Shown here: positions 32,481 through 44,325 of the stretch, piece after piece
Layout of the letters: each line of letters opens with the position of its first letter
How positions within the stretch are numbered: position 1 is the stretch's first letter
Assembly (NCBI RefSeq): GCF_950023065.1
Contig: NC_088677.1
Location: 21,907,230-21,971,229, forward strand
Reading direction: 5' to 3'
Source of the DNA: Planococcus citri
Lineage: Eukaryota; Arthropoda; Insecta; Hemiptera; Pseudococcidae
Length of the DNA stretch: 64,000 bases
Program-made: the position numbers and the translations under genes
The notes under the pieces: model-generated
Seen by the model: the letters and a program-made list of their open reading frames with translations, nothing else
The model's database searches: none
What the model was told of the DNA's origin: nothing

Positions 32481-35400
32481 GAATATTCAATAAAAATGGA
32501 TTTTTTTTTAAAAAAAAGGAGGAGTACCTATACCTATCGATAAAGCCATTTTTTGGCACCAGACAGTTATCGACTGAACCACTCTTAAAATGTTGTAATA
32601 AATGCCCCAAATATGTACGAATCCGTGAATAGTTAACCCAAAAATGACCATTTTTTGGGCTCCAGGGGTCTCCAAAGTTGCGAATAAAAAATAATTTTTG
32701 GAACCACCGAGTATTATTTTTAAAAACTTTGGGGTCAAATCAGATCGAATCAACTTTATTTTTTGCAATAGGCAGCATTGCTGCATTTACAAAGTCGACT
32801 TATTTAATAACAAAGATATATTAAAAAAATGTGGAAAATTTTGGAACCACCATTTTGAATCTACCACTTTGAACCCCGCTAAAAAACTTTTTACAGTTTA
32901 TTAGTATCTAAAAGACCTCCATCCTACCAAATTTTGAGCTCAATAAAATTTTGCGCTGGTACTTAAAAATCCAATTTTCCCATTTTTCATAATTTGGATA
33001 TTTTGGGAACCCCTGGAAAACTGGAAACCTGCGATTTGCGCCAAACGTAACGTTTTGAGGCATATATTCAATTATTCAAGTGAAAAAGTTTAATTAAGCT
33101 CCCTGTATATTCGTAATTTTGAACCCTTTTTTTAGAGCCCCCCACTTTGGGCACCCCTGAAAAAGGCGATTATGCATATTTTTTCAAATAAATTGAAGAT
33201 TAATTTACATTATTGAAACACAGTAGCAAGAGCTCGATAATTTTTCATTCGATTTTTCCTGTAACTTTCAAAATTGAGCTATTTTGAGTCAAATTCTGAG
33301 ATGTTACTCTTCGAAAAAAACGTTAAAATCACGTTTTCATGATTTCAACGAAGTAAACTCTCAGAATTTGGCTTAAGAAAGCTCGATGTTGACTCCTTTG
33401 TTTAAAAACAAAAAACATCCATTTTTTATGGTATTGTAAATTTTCACCCATTCGCTTCCCCTCTTTGGCTTTACCACTAAATCAGATGACATTTGACAAA
33501 ATGTTCGATTTATTGAAATGTACAACAAAAAAATGGCTGTTTCTGCAAACAGTAGCCCCCTTTCGTACTTCGAAACTTTATGAATGATCGTTGAATGGAA
33601 AATCATGAGGTATTTTACGATTCAAAAACGTTAAATTTTTTATCAAAACTTCCAAAAAATAGAAATTTTGAGTTTTTTTCAGATAGGTAAAAAATATTAA
33701 ATAGAATGAAAGATTTTTATAATTTTGAATTATTAATGATCGATCAAAAATCAAAACTTTTTTTGAATCTGAAATTGAATTCTTGACTTTTTCTTTACTT
33801 CATCAATTAATTGAAGCCGAGCATGAAAGTTTGGAAAATGATATAAAATTTCATAAAAATTGATGCACCTGAAGTTTGATGGGAAAGAAGGTGAAAATGT
33901 TCTCTCAAAACGTTATAGAAATCATTTTTCACTACTTTAAAAATAATTAAATTGCTTTAAAATTGGTATAAAGAGTTCGACAAATTCAAAAATTTGTTCA
34001 AAGTGCCCAGAGTAGTGTTGAAAATGATGTCAAAATTCACTTGTGAGTGGTGTAAAAATGGTTCAAATACTCGTAGTTGCTAAAAAAAAGTCAGTAGGTA
34101 ACTCCTGAAAAAAAATTTCAAAAGGAAAAAACTGAAGTATGATTTAAAAATGCTAAAAAAATGTTTTACATCGCTTTTTAGTGACGTCAAAAGTATGGAA
34201 AGCATCAAAATTGTTTGTAATAAAGTTGAAAAAATTACACAATATAAAATCGAACAATTTCACAGAAGCTTACAACGTTTGAATCATTTTATGAGCAACT
34301 TTCAAAATGATTCAACTTGAAAAAAAAAATGTTTTACTTTAACTTACTTACACAATTTTGAAATGAATTTTTTGTAAGCACACGTTTTGAACACTTTTTT
34401 GTGATATTTTACTCAGTGTTGAAAAGATTTGATCAATTTTTATTCCACTTTCAGTAAATTTCTGGTAAATTCTACATCTTTTAGCTCCATTATGAGCGCC
34501 TAAAATTTAAAAAAAATTGATCCAATAGCTGTTGCTTATTTGGTTTTTAGAAGTACTGATTTCGAGTTTACTTCGAAGATAGATACGAGCTTTCTGTACC
34601 CCAACAAATAAATTTTGAAATTTGAAATTTTTTTTACCCTGAAAATCTGCTGAAGTAGGTATTAGGCTATTTTTAAAAAAACCATCATCTCATAATAATT
34701 ATTGCCAGTTTCGGTTGCTAATGGAACTGAATAAATTATTTAAAAAAATTATTACTCACTTTTTAAAAAAAATTAATTTTTTTAATGAAAAAATTGAAAC
34801 CGTTGAGCTATTTAAGCTAGTTTCTTTAAAGATCTCAAAAAACATTATATCATCGAGTCAAATGCACCTCTTTTGCCATTCCCAAGAGAAAATGATCTGA
34901 TTTGATTATATATGATCAGACCCAATAATTTTCCGTTGTACGGTGGGTTGCTTAAAAATTCAATTTTTAAATAATATTTCATTTCCAAAATGAGCTGAAA
35001 AATATGTTGAAAAATTATTTTTTTTCGCATTTTATTCAACAACTTGTAAATAAACCCTCTTAGGTTAGAAACAAGAATACCTACGTAAATGGTATGGGGG
35101 AAAAAATTTGTTCTAATATCAATAAAAAAGATGCAAAAAAACGACTAATGTTTTTTTTGTAAAAATATTGACGATTACGTATGTTCCTTAGAATAACTCA
35201 ATTAGGTACATATTAAATAAGAATAAAATTCAGAACACTGTTTATGGAATTTGTTTAATTAATTGTATTATTGTTTTTTTTTTGTTACAGGTGAGTTGAA
35301 AAATGGGCATGGAATAAATACCTACTTAGAAATATTGAATTGTGAATTGTGATTGGTTAGTAAAAGGTAAGCTAAAAGAGTCATTGTGATTTGCGAACTA
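32481..35400. other. AT-rich non-coding stretch, possibly old repeat
   Basis: Three loosely related words recur (tttttgggctccaggggtct near 32652, ttttgggaacccctggaaa near 33000, tttgggcacccctgaaaa near 33146), which suggests an old repeat. The rest is AT-rich low-complexity sequence without domains. Confidence 0.4.
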
Positions 35401-35469
35401 CTCATCTAATATAAAAAAAGTCGTAGCAGTCTGCCGCTACGTAAGAGCCAAATTTTTGTGCAAGAAACA

Positions 35470-35850
35470 TTGAGGGCTCTTGAACTATTCGCACCCTCGC
35501 TTCGCTCCTGTGCTTCGCCTGTATTTGGGGGGACTTTGTCCCCCCTGCACCCCCCTTGGGCTTCGCCCAATTACCTCCTGCTGATATCTTTTTTCGTGTT
35601 CTGCGCTTCTCTTGAGCTACTCGCACCCTAGCTTCGCTCCTGTGCTTCGCCTGCGTTTAGGGTCCCCCCTACAACCCCCATGGGCTTCGCCCAAATCACT
35701 CCTTCCACGATTTCTTTCTTATGTTAGCGGGGGGACTCTGTCCCCCCTGCACCCCCCTTGGGCTTCGCCCAACTCTCTCCTTCCGCTGTTTCCTTCCTAT
35801 ATTCGCGACCCCCCTCGGGCTTCGCCCAACTCTCTTCTTCCTCCTTCAAA
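35470..35850. repeat. GC-rich array of short hairpin-forming repeats
   Basis: Within AT-rich surroundings, this stretch repeats three words: cttcgctcctgtgcttcgcc, ggggggactttgtcccccc (8-bp stem, TTT loop) and ttgggcttcgcccaa (6-bp stem, TTC loop, near 35552, 35681, 35758 and 35816). The units recur every 80-130 bp in the order 'gctcc/gcttcgcc, tcccccc, gggcttcgccc'. Proline- and serine-rich open frames on both strands are by-products. No protein or RNA family is recognised. Confidence 0.75.
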
Positions 35851-35885
35851 AAATGTGGTAACAAACCTGTCTTGACATTGAAACA

Positions 35886-36513
35886 GGTCAAATGGGGGTG
35901 GAAGGTTGAAACTGGCAAAAGGCACTTCGGGTACATCCTCCAACTGTACTGTGAAAATTTGAGCCATCTAGGTCAATTTGGAGGGGCTGTAGGCTTGGCT
36001 AAAGGTCAAAATTTTCAAAAAACACGTAAAATCGATGAAAAAATCCACTTTTTGTCCCTGGAGAGGGGTCAAATGGGGTTGTAAGGTTGAAACCTGCAAA
36101 AGGCACTTCGGGTACACCCTCCCAATGTACTGTGAAAATTTGGACCCTCTAGGTCAATTTGGAGGGGCTGTAGGTCTGGCTAAATATCAAAAAACATGCA
36201 AAAATCCACTTTTTTGACTCTAGAGAGGGGTCAAATGGGGTTGGAAGGTTGAATCTTGCAAAAAGCATTCAAGGGGCACCCTCTTATTGTATGCTGAGAA
36301 TTTGGACCCCCTAGCTCAATTTTAGGGGTGAGGGGGTCAAAAATAGGGGGAAAATGTGGTTTTTCCCAACTAAAATAGAGTGGGGATGACCTAGGAAGCT
36401 GAAATTTGGATATGTTGATCACAATAGGGGTACTGACCAATGGTATGAATTTGGACCCTTTTCATTCATTTGGGGTCATATTATGCCCCTCCAAAAAAAT
36501 GACCTTTCTGTAA
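35886..36513. repeat. Higher-order tandem repeat, unit 1
   Basis: Three related sub-units start near 35886, 36067 and 36228, each opening gtcaaatgggg(t/g)tg.aaggttg. The first two run on through ggcacttcgggtaca and ggaggggctgtagg; the third is longer and carries tgaaatttggatatgttgat and catattatgcccctccaaaa. The whole three-part block is repeated directly as unit 2. Confidence 0.85.
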
Positions 36514-37143
36514 AAATGGGGTTGGACGGTTGAAACATGCAAAATGCACTTTGGGTACATCCTCCCATTGTACTGTAAAAATTGGGACCCTCTAGGTCAA
36601 TTTGGAGGGGCTGTAGGCTTGGCTAAATGTTGAAATTTTCAAAAAAACACGTGAAATGGATGAAAAAATCCACTTTTTTGACCCTGGAGAGGGGTCAATT
36701 GGGGTTGGAAGGTTGAAACCTGCAAAAGGCACTTCGGGTACACCCTCCCAATGTACTGTGAAAATTTGGACCCTCTAGGTCAATTTGGAGGGGCTGTAGG
36801 CTTGGCTAAACGTCAAAAAACACACAAAAATCCACTTTTTTGACCCTGGAGAGGGGTCAAATGGGGTTGGAAGGTTGAAACCTGCAAAAAGCACTCAAGG
36901 GGCACTCTCTCATTGTATGCTGAAAATTTGGACTCCTAAGGTCAATTTTAGGGGTGAGGGGGTCAAAAATAGGGGTAAAATGTGGTTTTTCTCACTTAAA
37001 ATGGGGTGGGGATGACCGAGGAAACTGAAATTTGGATATGTTTATCATAATGGAGGTACTGACCTATGGTATGATTTTGGACCTTTTTCGTTCATTTGGG
37101 GCCATATTATGCCCCTCCAAAAAAATGACCTTTCTGTAATTTT
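36514..37143. repeat. Higher-order tandem repeat, unit 2
   Basis: Repeats the three sub-units of 35886-36513 in the same order, starting near 36514, 36695 and 36857, at high similarity and almost equal length (about 630 bp). After 37143 the repeat ends in gaccctccccactgcagggg. Confidence 0.85.
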
Positions 37144-37335
37144 CAACTTTGACCCTCCCCACTGCAGGGGTCAACTCTAGCTCCCAAAAGAACCCTATTC
37201 TCCAAGTTTTATCTCATTTCATTCATTAGAACGTCTCTTGATTAAAAAAGTAAAAAATTCAAGTTTCGGTGAAACTTCTATATACCTAAACATATAAATA
37301 TACAGGCTTGCTACAGCTTATACAGGCCCGTTTCT

Positions 37336-37734
37336 GGAAGTGACATCGACTATCCGAGACCCGACGCGACGTTCTGAGGCCCGTTAGCGGGTCTCGGAAC
37401 GTTTTCCTATTAAAAACTATATTTTCATGATGTACACACTTCAGGGATGCTATAGACAAATTTTTGTCTGGGACTCACAAAGTAGGTATCATACCTACAG
37501 TATATACAGCTTACCTTACTTCACCCCACACAGAAACTTCATACTCGCGTCATTCCTGTATAAATCACTCCTTGGAGATCGCACCAACGGCTCTAGACCA
37601 GGCTTGACAGCCGCTAGCAAGGCGCATGCGCGAACGAATTTACCAGGCACTCTTTAAAATTTTTCTAAGTGTCAAAGACGCGGGCCTCGGATCGTCAGTA
37701 CGATGTACCGGGTCTCGGATAGTAAGCAAGTTCC
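37336..37734. mobile_element. Putative MITE with ACTATCCGAGACCCG inverted repeats
   Basis: The left part ggaagtgacatcgactatcc... and the complement of the right part share ACTATCCGAGACCCG and later GAGGCCCG. A further internal hairpin at 37371-37400 (arms gttctgaggcccg / cgggtctcggaac, loop ttag) reuses the same words. No target duplication could be assigned. The right end abuts an (AT)n microsatellite. Confidence 0.45.
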
Positions 37735-37750
37735 ATATATATATATATAT
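37735..37750. repeat. (AT)n microsatellite
   Basis: Uninterrupted at-dinucleotide run directly after the putative MITE, a common insertion or nucleation site for such repeats. Confidence 0.85.
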
Positions 37751-37853
37751 AAAAACTGACACACCGGGAATCGTCTAGTCTGAGCTCAAAACGTCGAGAA
37801 CTATCAAAATTTTTGACCCCCGACCTTTTTATCCAAAGTTGGGCCTACCGCAA

Positions 37854-38570
37854 TAGGGCATTTCAAACTACGTCATCCAAGTCACGTGATAACGAACTGG
37901 TGTGTAAACCAAGTCGAATAATATACAGTACTGAATGGAGAATCGTATTGTGCTCGTTGTTTACTAAAATTACTCAAAATGTTCAACGAACACATTGATG
38001 TTTTAATACTGCAAAATGTTCGTAGTTTTATCCTCTTTACATTGATTTTTTCCCGAAAGCTCTACCTTTTACCGTTCAAAAGTTCTTGAAGTTAAAAGTT
38101 GCGAAAACAAGGCAAAAACCAGCTGCGGACGGCAAGTAATGAACTCTTTTGGCAACTTTGACCTGCAAGAACTTTTGAACGGTCAAGGGTACAGCTTTCG
38201 GGAAAGAATCAAATTAAAGAGAATAAAACTACGAACATTTTACTGTATTAAAATACTTATGTGTTCGATGAAAATTTTGAGTAATTTTAGTTCAAAGTTC
38301 AATACTTGCCACCCGCAGCTGGTTTTAGCCTTGTTTTCGCAACTTTAAACTACGAAAACTTTTGAACGGTAAAAGGTAGAGCTTTCGGGAAAAAATTGAT
38401 TTAAAGAGGATAAAACTACGAACATTTTGTTGTATTAAAATATCAATGTGTTCGTTGAAAATTTTGAGTAATTTTAGTTTAAACAGCGAGCACAATACCT
38501 AGTACATTTCGCATCGTTTGCACACCACTTCGATTATCAGACGGGTGTGACGTCACTTTTAAATGCCCTA
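37854..38570. mobile_element. Long foldback element, about 717 bp
   Basis: The two arms, of roughly 300 bp each, are close inverted copies. The left arm reads tagggcatttcaaactacgtc, then aaaattactcaaaatgttc, aaatgttcgtagttttatcc, cccgaaagctctacctttta, aacaaggcaaaaaccagctg. The complement of the right arm has the same words in the same order. The central part adds another partial copy of 'gaacttttgaacggt...gctttcggga' in the right arm's orientation, so the element is partly triplicated. The ends read TAGGGCATTT with TA on both sides, possibly a TA target site. No coding capacity. Confidence 0.7.
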
Positions 38571-41500
38571 TAGCCATCATTTTTTACAAAAATTTGGCTA
38601 AAAAATATTGAATTATTGATCGAAACATCAATTTTTGTAGAAATTGCTTGAAAACTTTGTTCAAATTGTTCCAAGTTCAGTGATTCAATAAAATATGTAG
38701 TTATACATTGAATAATATGTACCTGATGGAAGTCCCGATGATCATTATTGAAATTTTAGGTAGATAGAGTTGAAAAATTCTCGCTGTTAAAATGTCAACA
38801 AAATAGTGATAAATACAGTCTTCCAAATTTTTCTTCAATTTTTGTATTTTTGAATCAAATTTTAAAATTTTGAGCAATTTTCACAAATGTTTCTCGCTTA
38901 TTGAGTGACTTGGAAAAAATGATAAAAATCTCATTTACTTATTTTGTTTTTCAGGATTTTTTTTTACGTTTTTAATATCTGATTTCTTGATTTTTTTTTT
39001 TAAACGACTGATGCAATCCCTTCATTCATCGATATGGCATATTTCGTTCGTACGTCGATGTCGGCTCATTAATCAACATAATGAAATTTATTTTGGCTTC
39101 ATTAACGGAAATACTTACATTCGGGTATATTTATCGGTCATTTTGTAGTATGCAGCCGCAACGACTAAAAGAAACCTTACGCGTTAGCCGGTCAATATAC
39201 TATAAGCATATACGAGATACATACAACATACTTGCAGGTTACCAATAGCAGTATTTTTCCAAACCAGAAACATAATACATATGTATAGGATATGTACGAT
39301 GGTAATTTTTTTTTGTTTTAAATTTCGATTTGTGTCTCTCGCTACAGTCGCTTATAGTTGAGTGAATTTGTACGAATTCGTGAAGCTGAGATGTTGCTAT
39401 AGCCCAACAGTGGTCATTGCTTACGGGGCAGGTGTTCTCTCGGGTCGTATTACATCATGTCCGGACCTTGGTTAGTCACTCAGTCGACTGGTGATGAGAT
39501 GATTTGATGAATGGCTAATTGTATGTACAATAGAATAACAGTGACAGTGTGTAACGATATGTGATGCTCATTAATCATTATTGATTTGTACAAAGAAGGA
39601 AGATCTTTTATGCTTCAGGAATACAGATTTGCGAATTTGCTCAATGCACACCATGTCACATTTCGAGAGTTTTCCGAGCCATTTTGGGAAGTTGGAATTT
39701 TCGTGAGATTTTCAAGAAGCTCTACGATGATCTTGCTTTTTGATTTAGAGATAAAGAGCTGAAATTCAAATGCAAACAAATGCGGGCATCTCACCTCGAG
39801 GCTCAAATAATTCCCATTTCGAATCAATTCTGCATACATCTGTCTCCTTGAGAGTGTTACAAAAGGGGAAAAAAACATACGCATCTGGCACATGACCAGC
39901 TCGCAACGCAGCTTATTTTGAAAATAATTTGAAAAAAGTTACACACCGAGTAAACGGAAAGAGGAACTGGCTGTACGAAAATGATATTTCATTAACTCAT
40001 GGCCGAGTCTCGCTTTCTACGTATAGAAGCCACGTACTCGTACGAGATGCATTGTCAGTACACGTTTACACTTTTTGGGAGATCTCCAAAAACAAGAGAA
40101 AAAAGAGGAGAAAAAAAATGTGCATACGGTAAGAGGTCTTTAACTCGTACGTAGCATAGCAGCTAGCTACAGCTAGCTATAGCGTGTTCAAAAGTAGGAA
40201 ATAGCGCACATCCTAACGATTATTTGTGCATCGTTTGCAGTAGAAGGAGGAGGCCCGTACACAGTCGTACGCGCGCCAACTATGTATTTTATCATTAATT
40301 AACGCGATATTACATGTTGAAACGCGAGACCGGTCCCATACCGTACTTAGTAGGTAATACGAAGTTTAAAAAAACACACTCGCACATCATTATTATATGT
40401 ACCATCACACACACACGCTCTCAGTCAGATGCAGTTCAGGAGGAAAAAATAATAATGAGCGTTCGAGTCATCCAATGTCATGGTCTGTGTATCTGACGAA
40501 AAAAAAAATTCAACTCGCGTAGTTAGCCAAATCAGTCTGAGTCAGGCAGAGAGGAGAGGAAAAATTATGGTTTTGGAAATTTACCCAGTAGGAAAAAATT
40601 GTCTTATGGGAGGAGTATAGTTGGACCAATGGCAAAGCTCGTCTGATAAATTCAAATATCGAACCGGTACAGAGAAGGGATCTCGCGAAGTTGGAGTTGA
40701 AATTGTGAGGCGGAAATCATTTAATAAACATTGGCTCGGATGGCGTTACTTTGTTGCACAAAAAGTACACAAACACACGCTATGGCTATAGAAAATTACA
40801 CGTTTTGTGGTATGGATGGTCAATTTATACGTTACATACAGTCGTGGGTATGATTCAGCGTCCGCATCTAATTTACTTTTTTTTTTTTTGTATTACCCAG
40901 CTCAATATGTACGAGGTACTCTTTTCTCTCGTGCGCACGAATGCAAAATAGATGTAAAAAAACGTCGTAGTATATACCAGCGATAATCATCGTGTAATCA
41001 CCTGATGAGCTGATACTAGTAAAGTAAAACACGAGTATACTTGAAGGTATACTTGGTACTTGCTGTGTAGGTACATCGAGTAATGCAAAATTTCCAACGT
41101 GTTCTTTTGAAATTTGCATATAAAGCGCAGCCTACAATATGTGCATGGCTGGTGCTTGTAACATACTGACATGTTACTTGCGCTTGCGTGGCTATAGTGC
41201 TACCTACGTGTACGAGTACTTGCATATAATTTCTCGATACAGCTACTTTTTCTCCCAATTTATTGCCCGTGTGATTGAAAAAGTGGCAATGGTGGTCAAA
41301 TGCATCGTGCTTTCAGTCGAATTATACTTTGAGAATGGTTCAAATGAGGAGCCTATTTGTTGTCAAATGAATTCCCACGGGTGCTAGAAGGTTGCTGAGC
41401 AGTGGTAGGGTAGGGTTTTTAATTTTAGTCCTTGGATTAGCACCACTAGTTTATGAGAAAAGAAGTTTTAATGAAACTTCCGAGCTGAAAGTTCAATAAA

Positions 41501-42118
41501 TGAGATTTTTTGAAAAAAAAAACTCTAGAGGCTTAAAATGATGTTTTATGCAATTTTTCACTCCATTTTGTCAAATTAAAAAAAAAATTGATTACTTTTT
41601 GATAATTTGTTGTAATTTTAATACTATTTTGCGATTTTTGCAAAATTTCATCAATTTTTGGTGATTTTCAGTGATTTTTGTGCATTTTTCATGATGTTTT
41701 TATACTGTTTTCACACGTTTTCCATACTTTTTCTTCAATTTTTGCATCGGTTTTTGATGATTTTATTACCCTTTAAAATTTTTTTACATAATTTTCACAC
41801 GTTTTTCATCCATTTTTGAAAAATTTCACTATAAATTCATCACTTCATCAGTTTTTGGCGATTTTGAATATTTTTGGTGTATTTTTTTCAAAGGTTTTAG
41901 TATCATTTCATCGTGTTTTCAATACTATAATATTATTTAAAATTTTGTCTAAAATTTCATCATTTTTGCATTATTGTATTTTAGTAATTTTAGTATTTTT
42001 TATTGTTTTTTTTTCCAAAGGGGATTTTACATTATTTTAACACGATTTCAACATTTCTGCCGACAAGATTAAAACTGCCAAGTTTCGACTTGCCATCTTA
42101 ACTGAATTGAATTTTACA
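38571..42118. other. Non-coding stretch, unique then AT-rich
   Basis: 39.0-41.4 kb is CpG-containing and non-repetitive. A small palindromic word cluster, agctagctacagctagct, lies near 40160-40180. 41.4-42.1 kb is T-rich with recurring 'cattttttgatgatttt'-like words. No open frame above 92 codons has recognisable content. Confidence 0.5.
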
Positions 42119-44325
42119 GTGATTCATTCGTTCACGAACGATTTTTTTCCTTCTGAGCGAACTAATTGTTCGCGAACAAATCATTCACAATTTTCAGTGA
42201 TAGACTGTTTGGCTTGTTTTTTGTTATCTGAATTGATTTTCGAGTGATTAAAACGTTCTCGAATGATTTGTTGATTTCGAGCAAATCGTTCCCGAACGAA
42301 TTGTGTCCAGATTTTGTCGACAGGGTTGAAATTTCCCAGTTTTGTTATGTCATCATGTGAGTTCATTTTTCAGTGATTCATTCGTTCACGAACGGTTTTT
42401 TCTCTCCTGAGCAAGTCAGTCGTTCGCGAACGAATCATTCACCATTCACAATTTTTATTTACTGATGGTCTAGCTGGAGAAGGTGTAGTTTTGTCTTCTG
42501 GTATATTATCCGAATTGATTTCTGAGTAAATGAGTCGTTTTCGAACGATTCGTTTCACCTGAGCATATCTTTCGCAGTCGAATCAATTCAATTTTTTGTC
42601 GATAGATTGGTTTTGTTCGGCTTAGGACTTGGGGTTTTAAGAAAGGTATATTTTATTTAGATTGATTTATTGGCGATTCATTCATTCGCAGATGATTTTT
42701 GTGCTTCTCATTTAATCATTCACGAACGAATCGTCTTCAATTCGTTTTGATGAATTTGGAAAAGTTGAATTTAGGCGCGTACTTTTTCATTGGACTTGAT
42801 TTAATGGTGACTCGGTCGTTCTCGAATGATTTGTTGATTCTGAGCAAATCGTTCGCGAACGAACTGATTTCTGTTTTTGGCTACAAAATTTAAACCATCA
42901 GGTTTCGTCGTGTGATCTTCTTAAAATTTGTTTTTTTTTGGTGATTCGTTCGTTCGCGAACGATTTGCTCAGTGGTGAAAAAATCGTTCGTGAACGAATG
43001 AATTTTTGAAAAAACCATATTGATGAAAATGTAGAAGGTCAAATAAACCACGTCGTTTTGTACTAGATTTGATTTAGTATGCGTAGTGATTCAGTCGTTC
43101 TTTGATGTTTTGTTGATTTTGAGCAAATCATTCGCGAACGAATTGAGTTAAGTTCTTGACAACGGGATTGAAAGTTGAAACTGTGGTGTTTTGTCATATC
43201 ATTTTCATCCAATTTGTCTTGTTTCAAAGTGATTTATTGGTTCGTGAACGATTTGCTCAGAGGTGAGAAAAATCGTTCTCGAATGATTTTTTTGATTTTG
43301 AGCAAATCATTCGCGAACGAACCAAGTACAGTTTTTGACAACGGGATTGAAAGTTGAAACTGTCGTGTTTTATCATATCATTTTCAACCAATTTTTTTTT
43401 CAAGTGATTCATTCGTTCGTGAACGATTTGCTCAGAGATGAAAAAATCGTTCGCGAACGAATGAATCTTTGAAAAATCATATTAGTGAATATGTAAAAGG
43501 TGAAATTTTACCACGTCATACGTCATTTTTTACTAGATTTGATTTAGTATGTAGTGATTCAGTCGTTCTTCGATGTTTTGTTGATTTCAAGCAAATCATT
43601 CGCGAACGAACTAAGTACCTTTTTTTTTGGACAACAGGAGGATTAAAACTGTCGATCGTGTTTCGTCGTGTCGTTTTCACCTATAATTAGTTTTCTTAGT
43701 GAGTCATTCATTCGCGAACGATTCGCTCAGAGTTGAAAAAATCGTTCGTGAACGACTGAATCAGTGAACCCCCTTATTGATGAATACGAAAAAGTCAAAT
43801 TTTGCCACGTACTTATCTCTTCGGTAGATTTGATATAATAGTGATTCAGTCGTTCTAGAATGATTTTTTTGATTTCGAGCAAATCATTCGCGAACGAATT
43901 AAGTCCAGTTTTTGACAACAGGATTCAAACTGTCAGATATCATCAAGTCATCTTGACCCAATTAATTTTTTTAGTGATTCATTCGTTCGCGAACGATTCG
44001 CTCAGGCGTGAAAAAAATCGCTCGTGAACGAATGAATCATTAAAAGCCCGTATTGATGATACGAAAAAGTCAAATTTTGCCACGTCTCTTTTCAGTAGAT
44101 TTAATTTAGTATAATAGTAATTCCGTCGTTCTCGAATGATTCTTACAAGTTTGAGCAAATCATTCGCGAACGAACTGAGTCTAGTTTTTGACGACAGGAT
44201 TAAAACAATCAGATTTCGTTATGGCATTTTCACCCAATTTGGTTTTTCAATGATTCATTTGTTCGTGAACGATTTTCTCACTTATGAGCGAATCATTCGC
44301 GAACGATTCATTCACATTTTTCACT
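42119..44325. repeat. Palindrome array 1 (TCGTTCGCGAACGA core), period about 280 bp
   Basis: Around fifteen to twenty copies of the 14-bp palindrome or one- to three-base variants occur, exact copies lying at 42420, 42848 and 42949 among others. From about 42940 two modules alternate. Module P (42941, 43404, 43701, 43973, 44250) has two palindromes around 'atttgctcagaggtgaaaaaat', so the whole is itself an inverted repeat with gattcatt outer arms. Module Q reads gtcgttctcgaatgatttgt, then ttgagcaaatcattcgcgaa. The spacers are also conserved: 'ttttgacaacaggattaaaactg' and 'aaagtcaaattttgccacgtc'. The region 42119-42900 is more diverged. Not a gene; open frames are shadows of the repeat. Confidence 0.85.

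Noticed and set aside
35402..35936. Pro/Ser-rich and Gly/Lys-rich open frames in the GC-rich hairpin array
   Set aside because: Both strands are open because of the short repeat words; no domain and no splice context.
42119..44325. CRISPR-like appearance (regularly spaced palindromic repeats)
   Set aside because: The spacers are themselves conserved between units, unit length is about 280 bp, there are no cas genes, and the sequence is eukaryotic.
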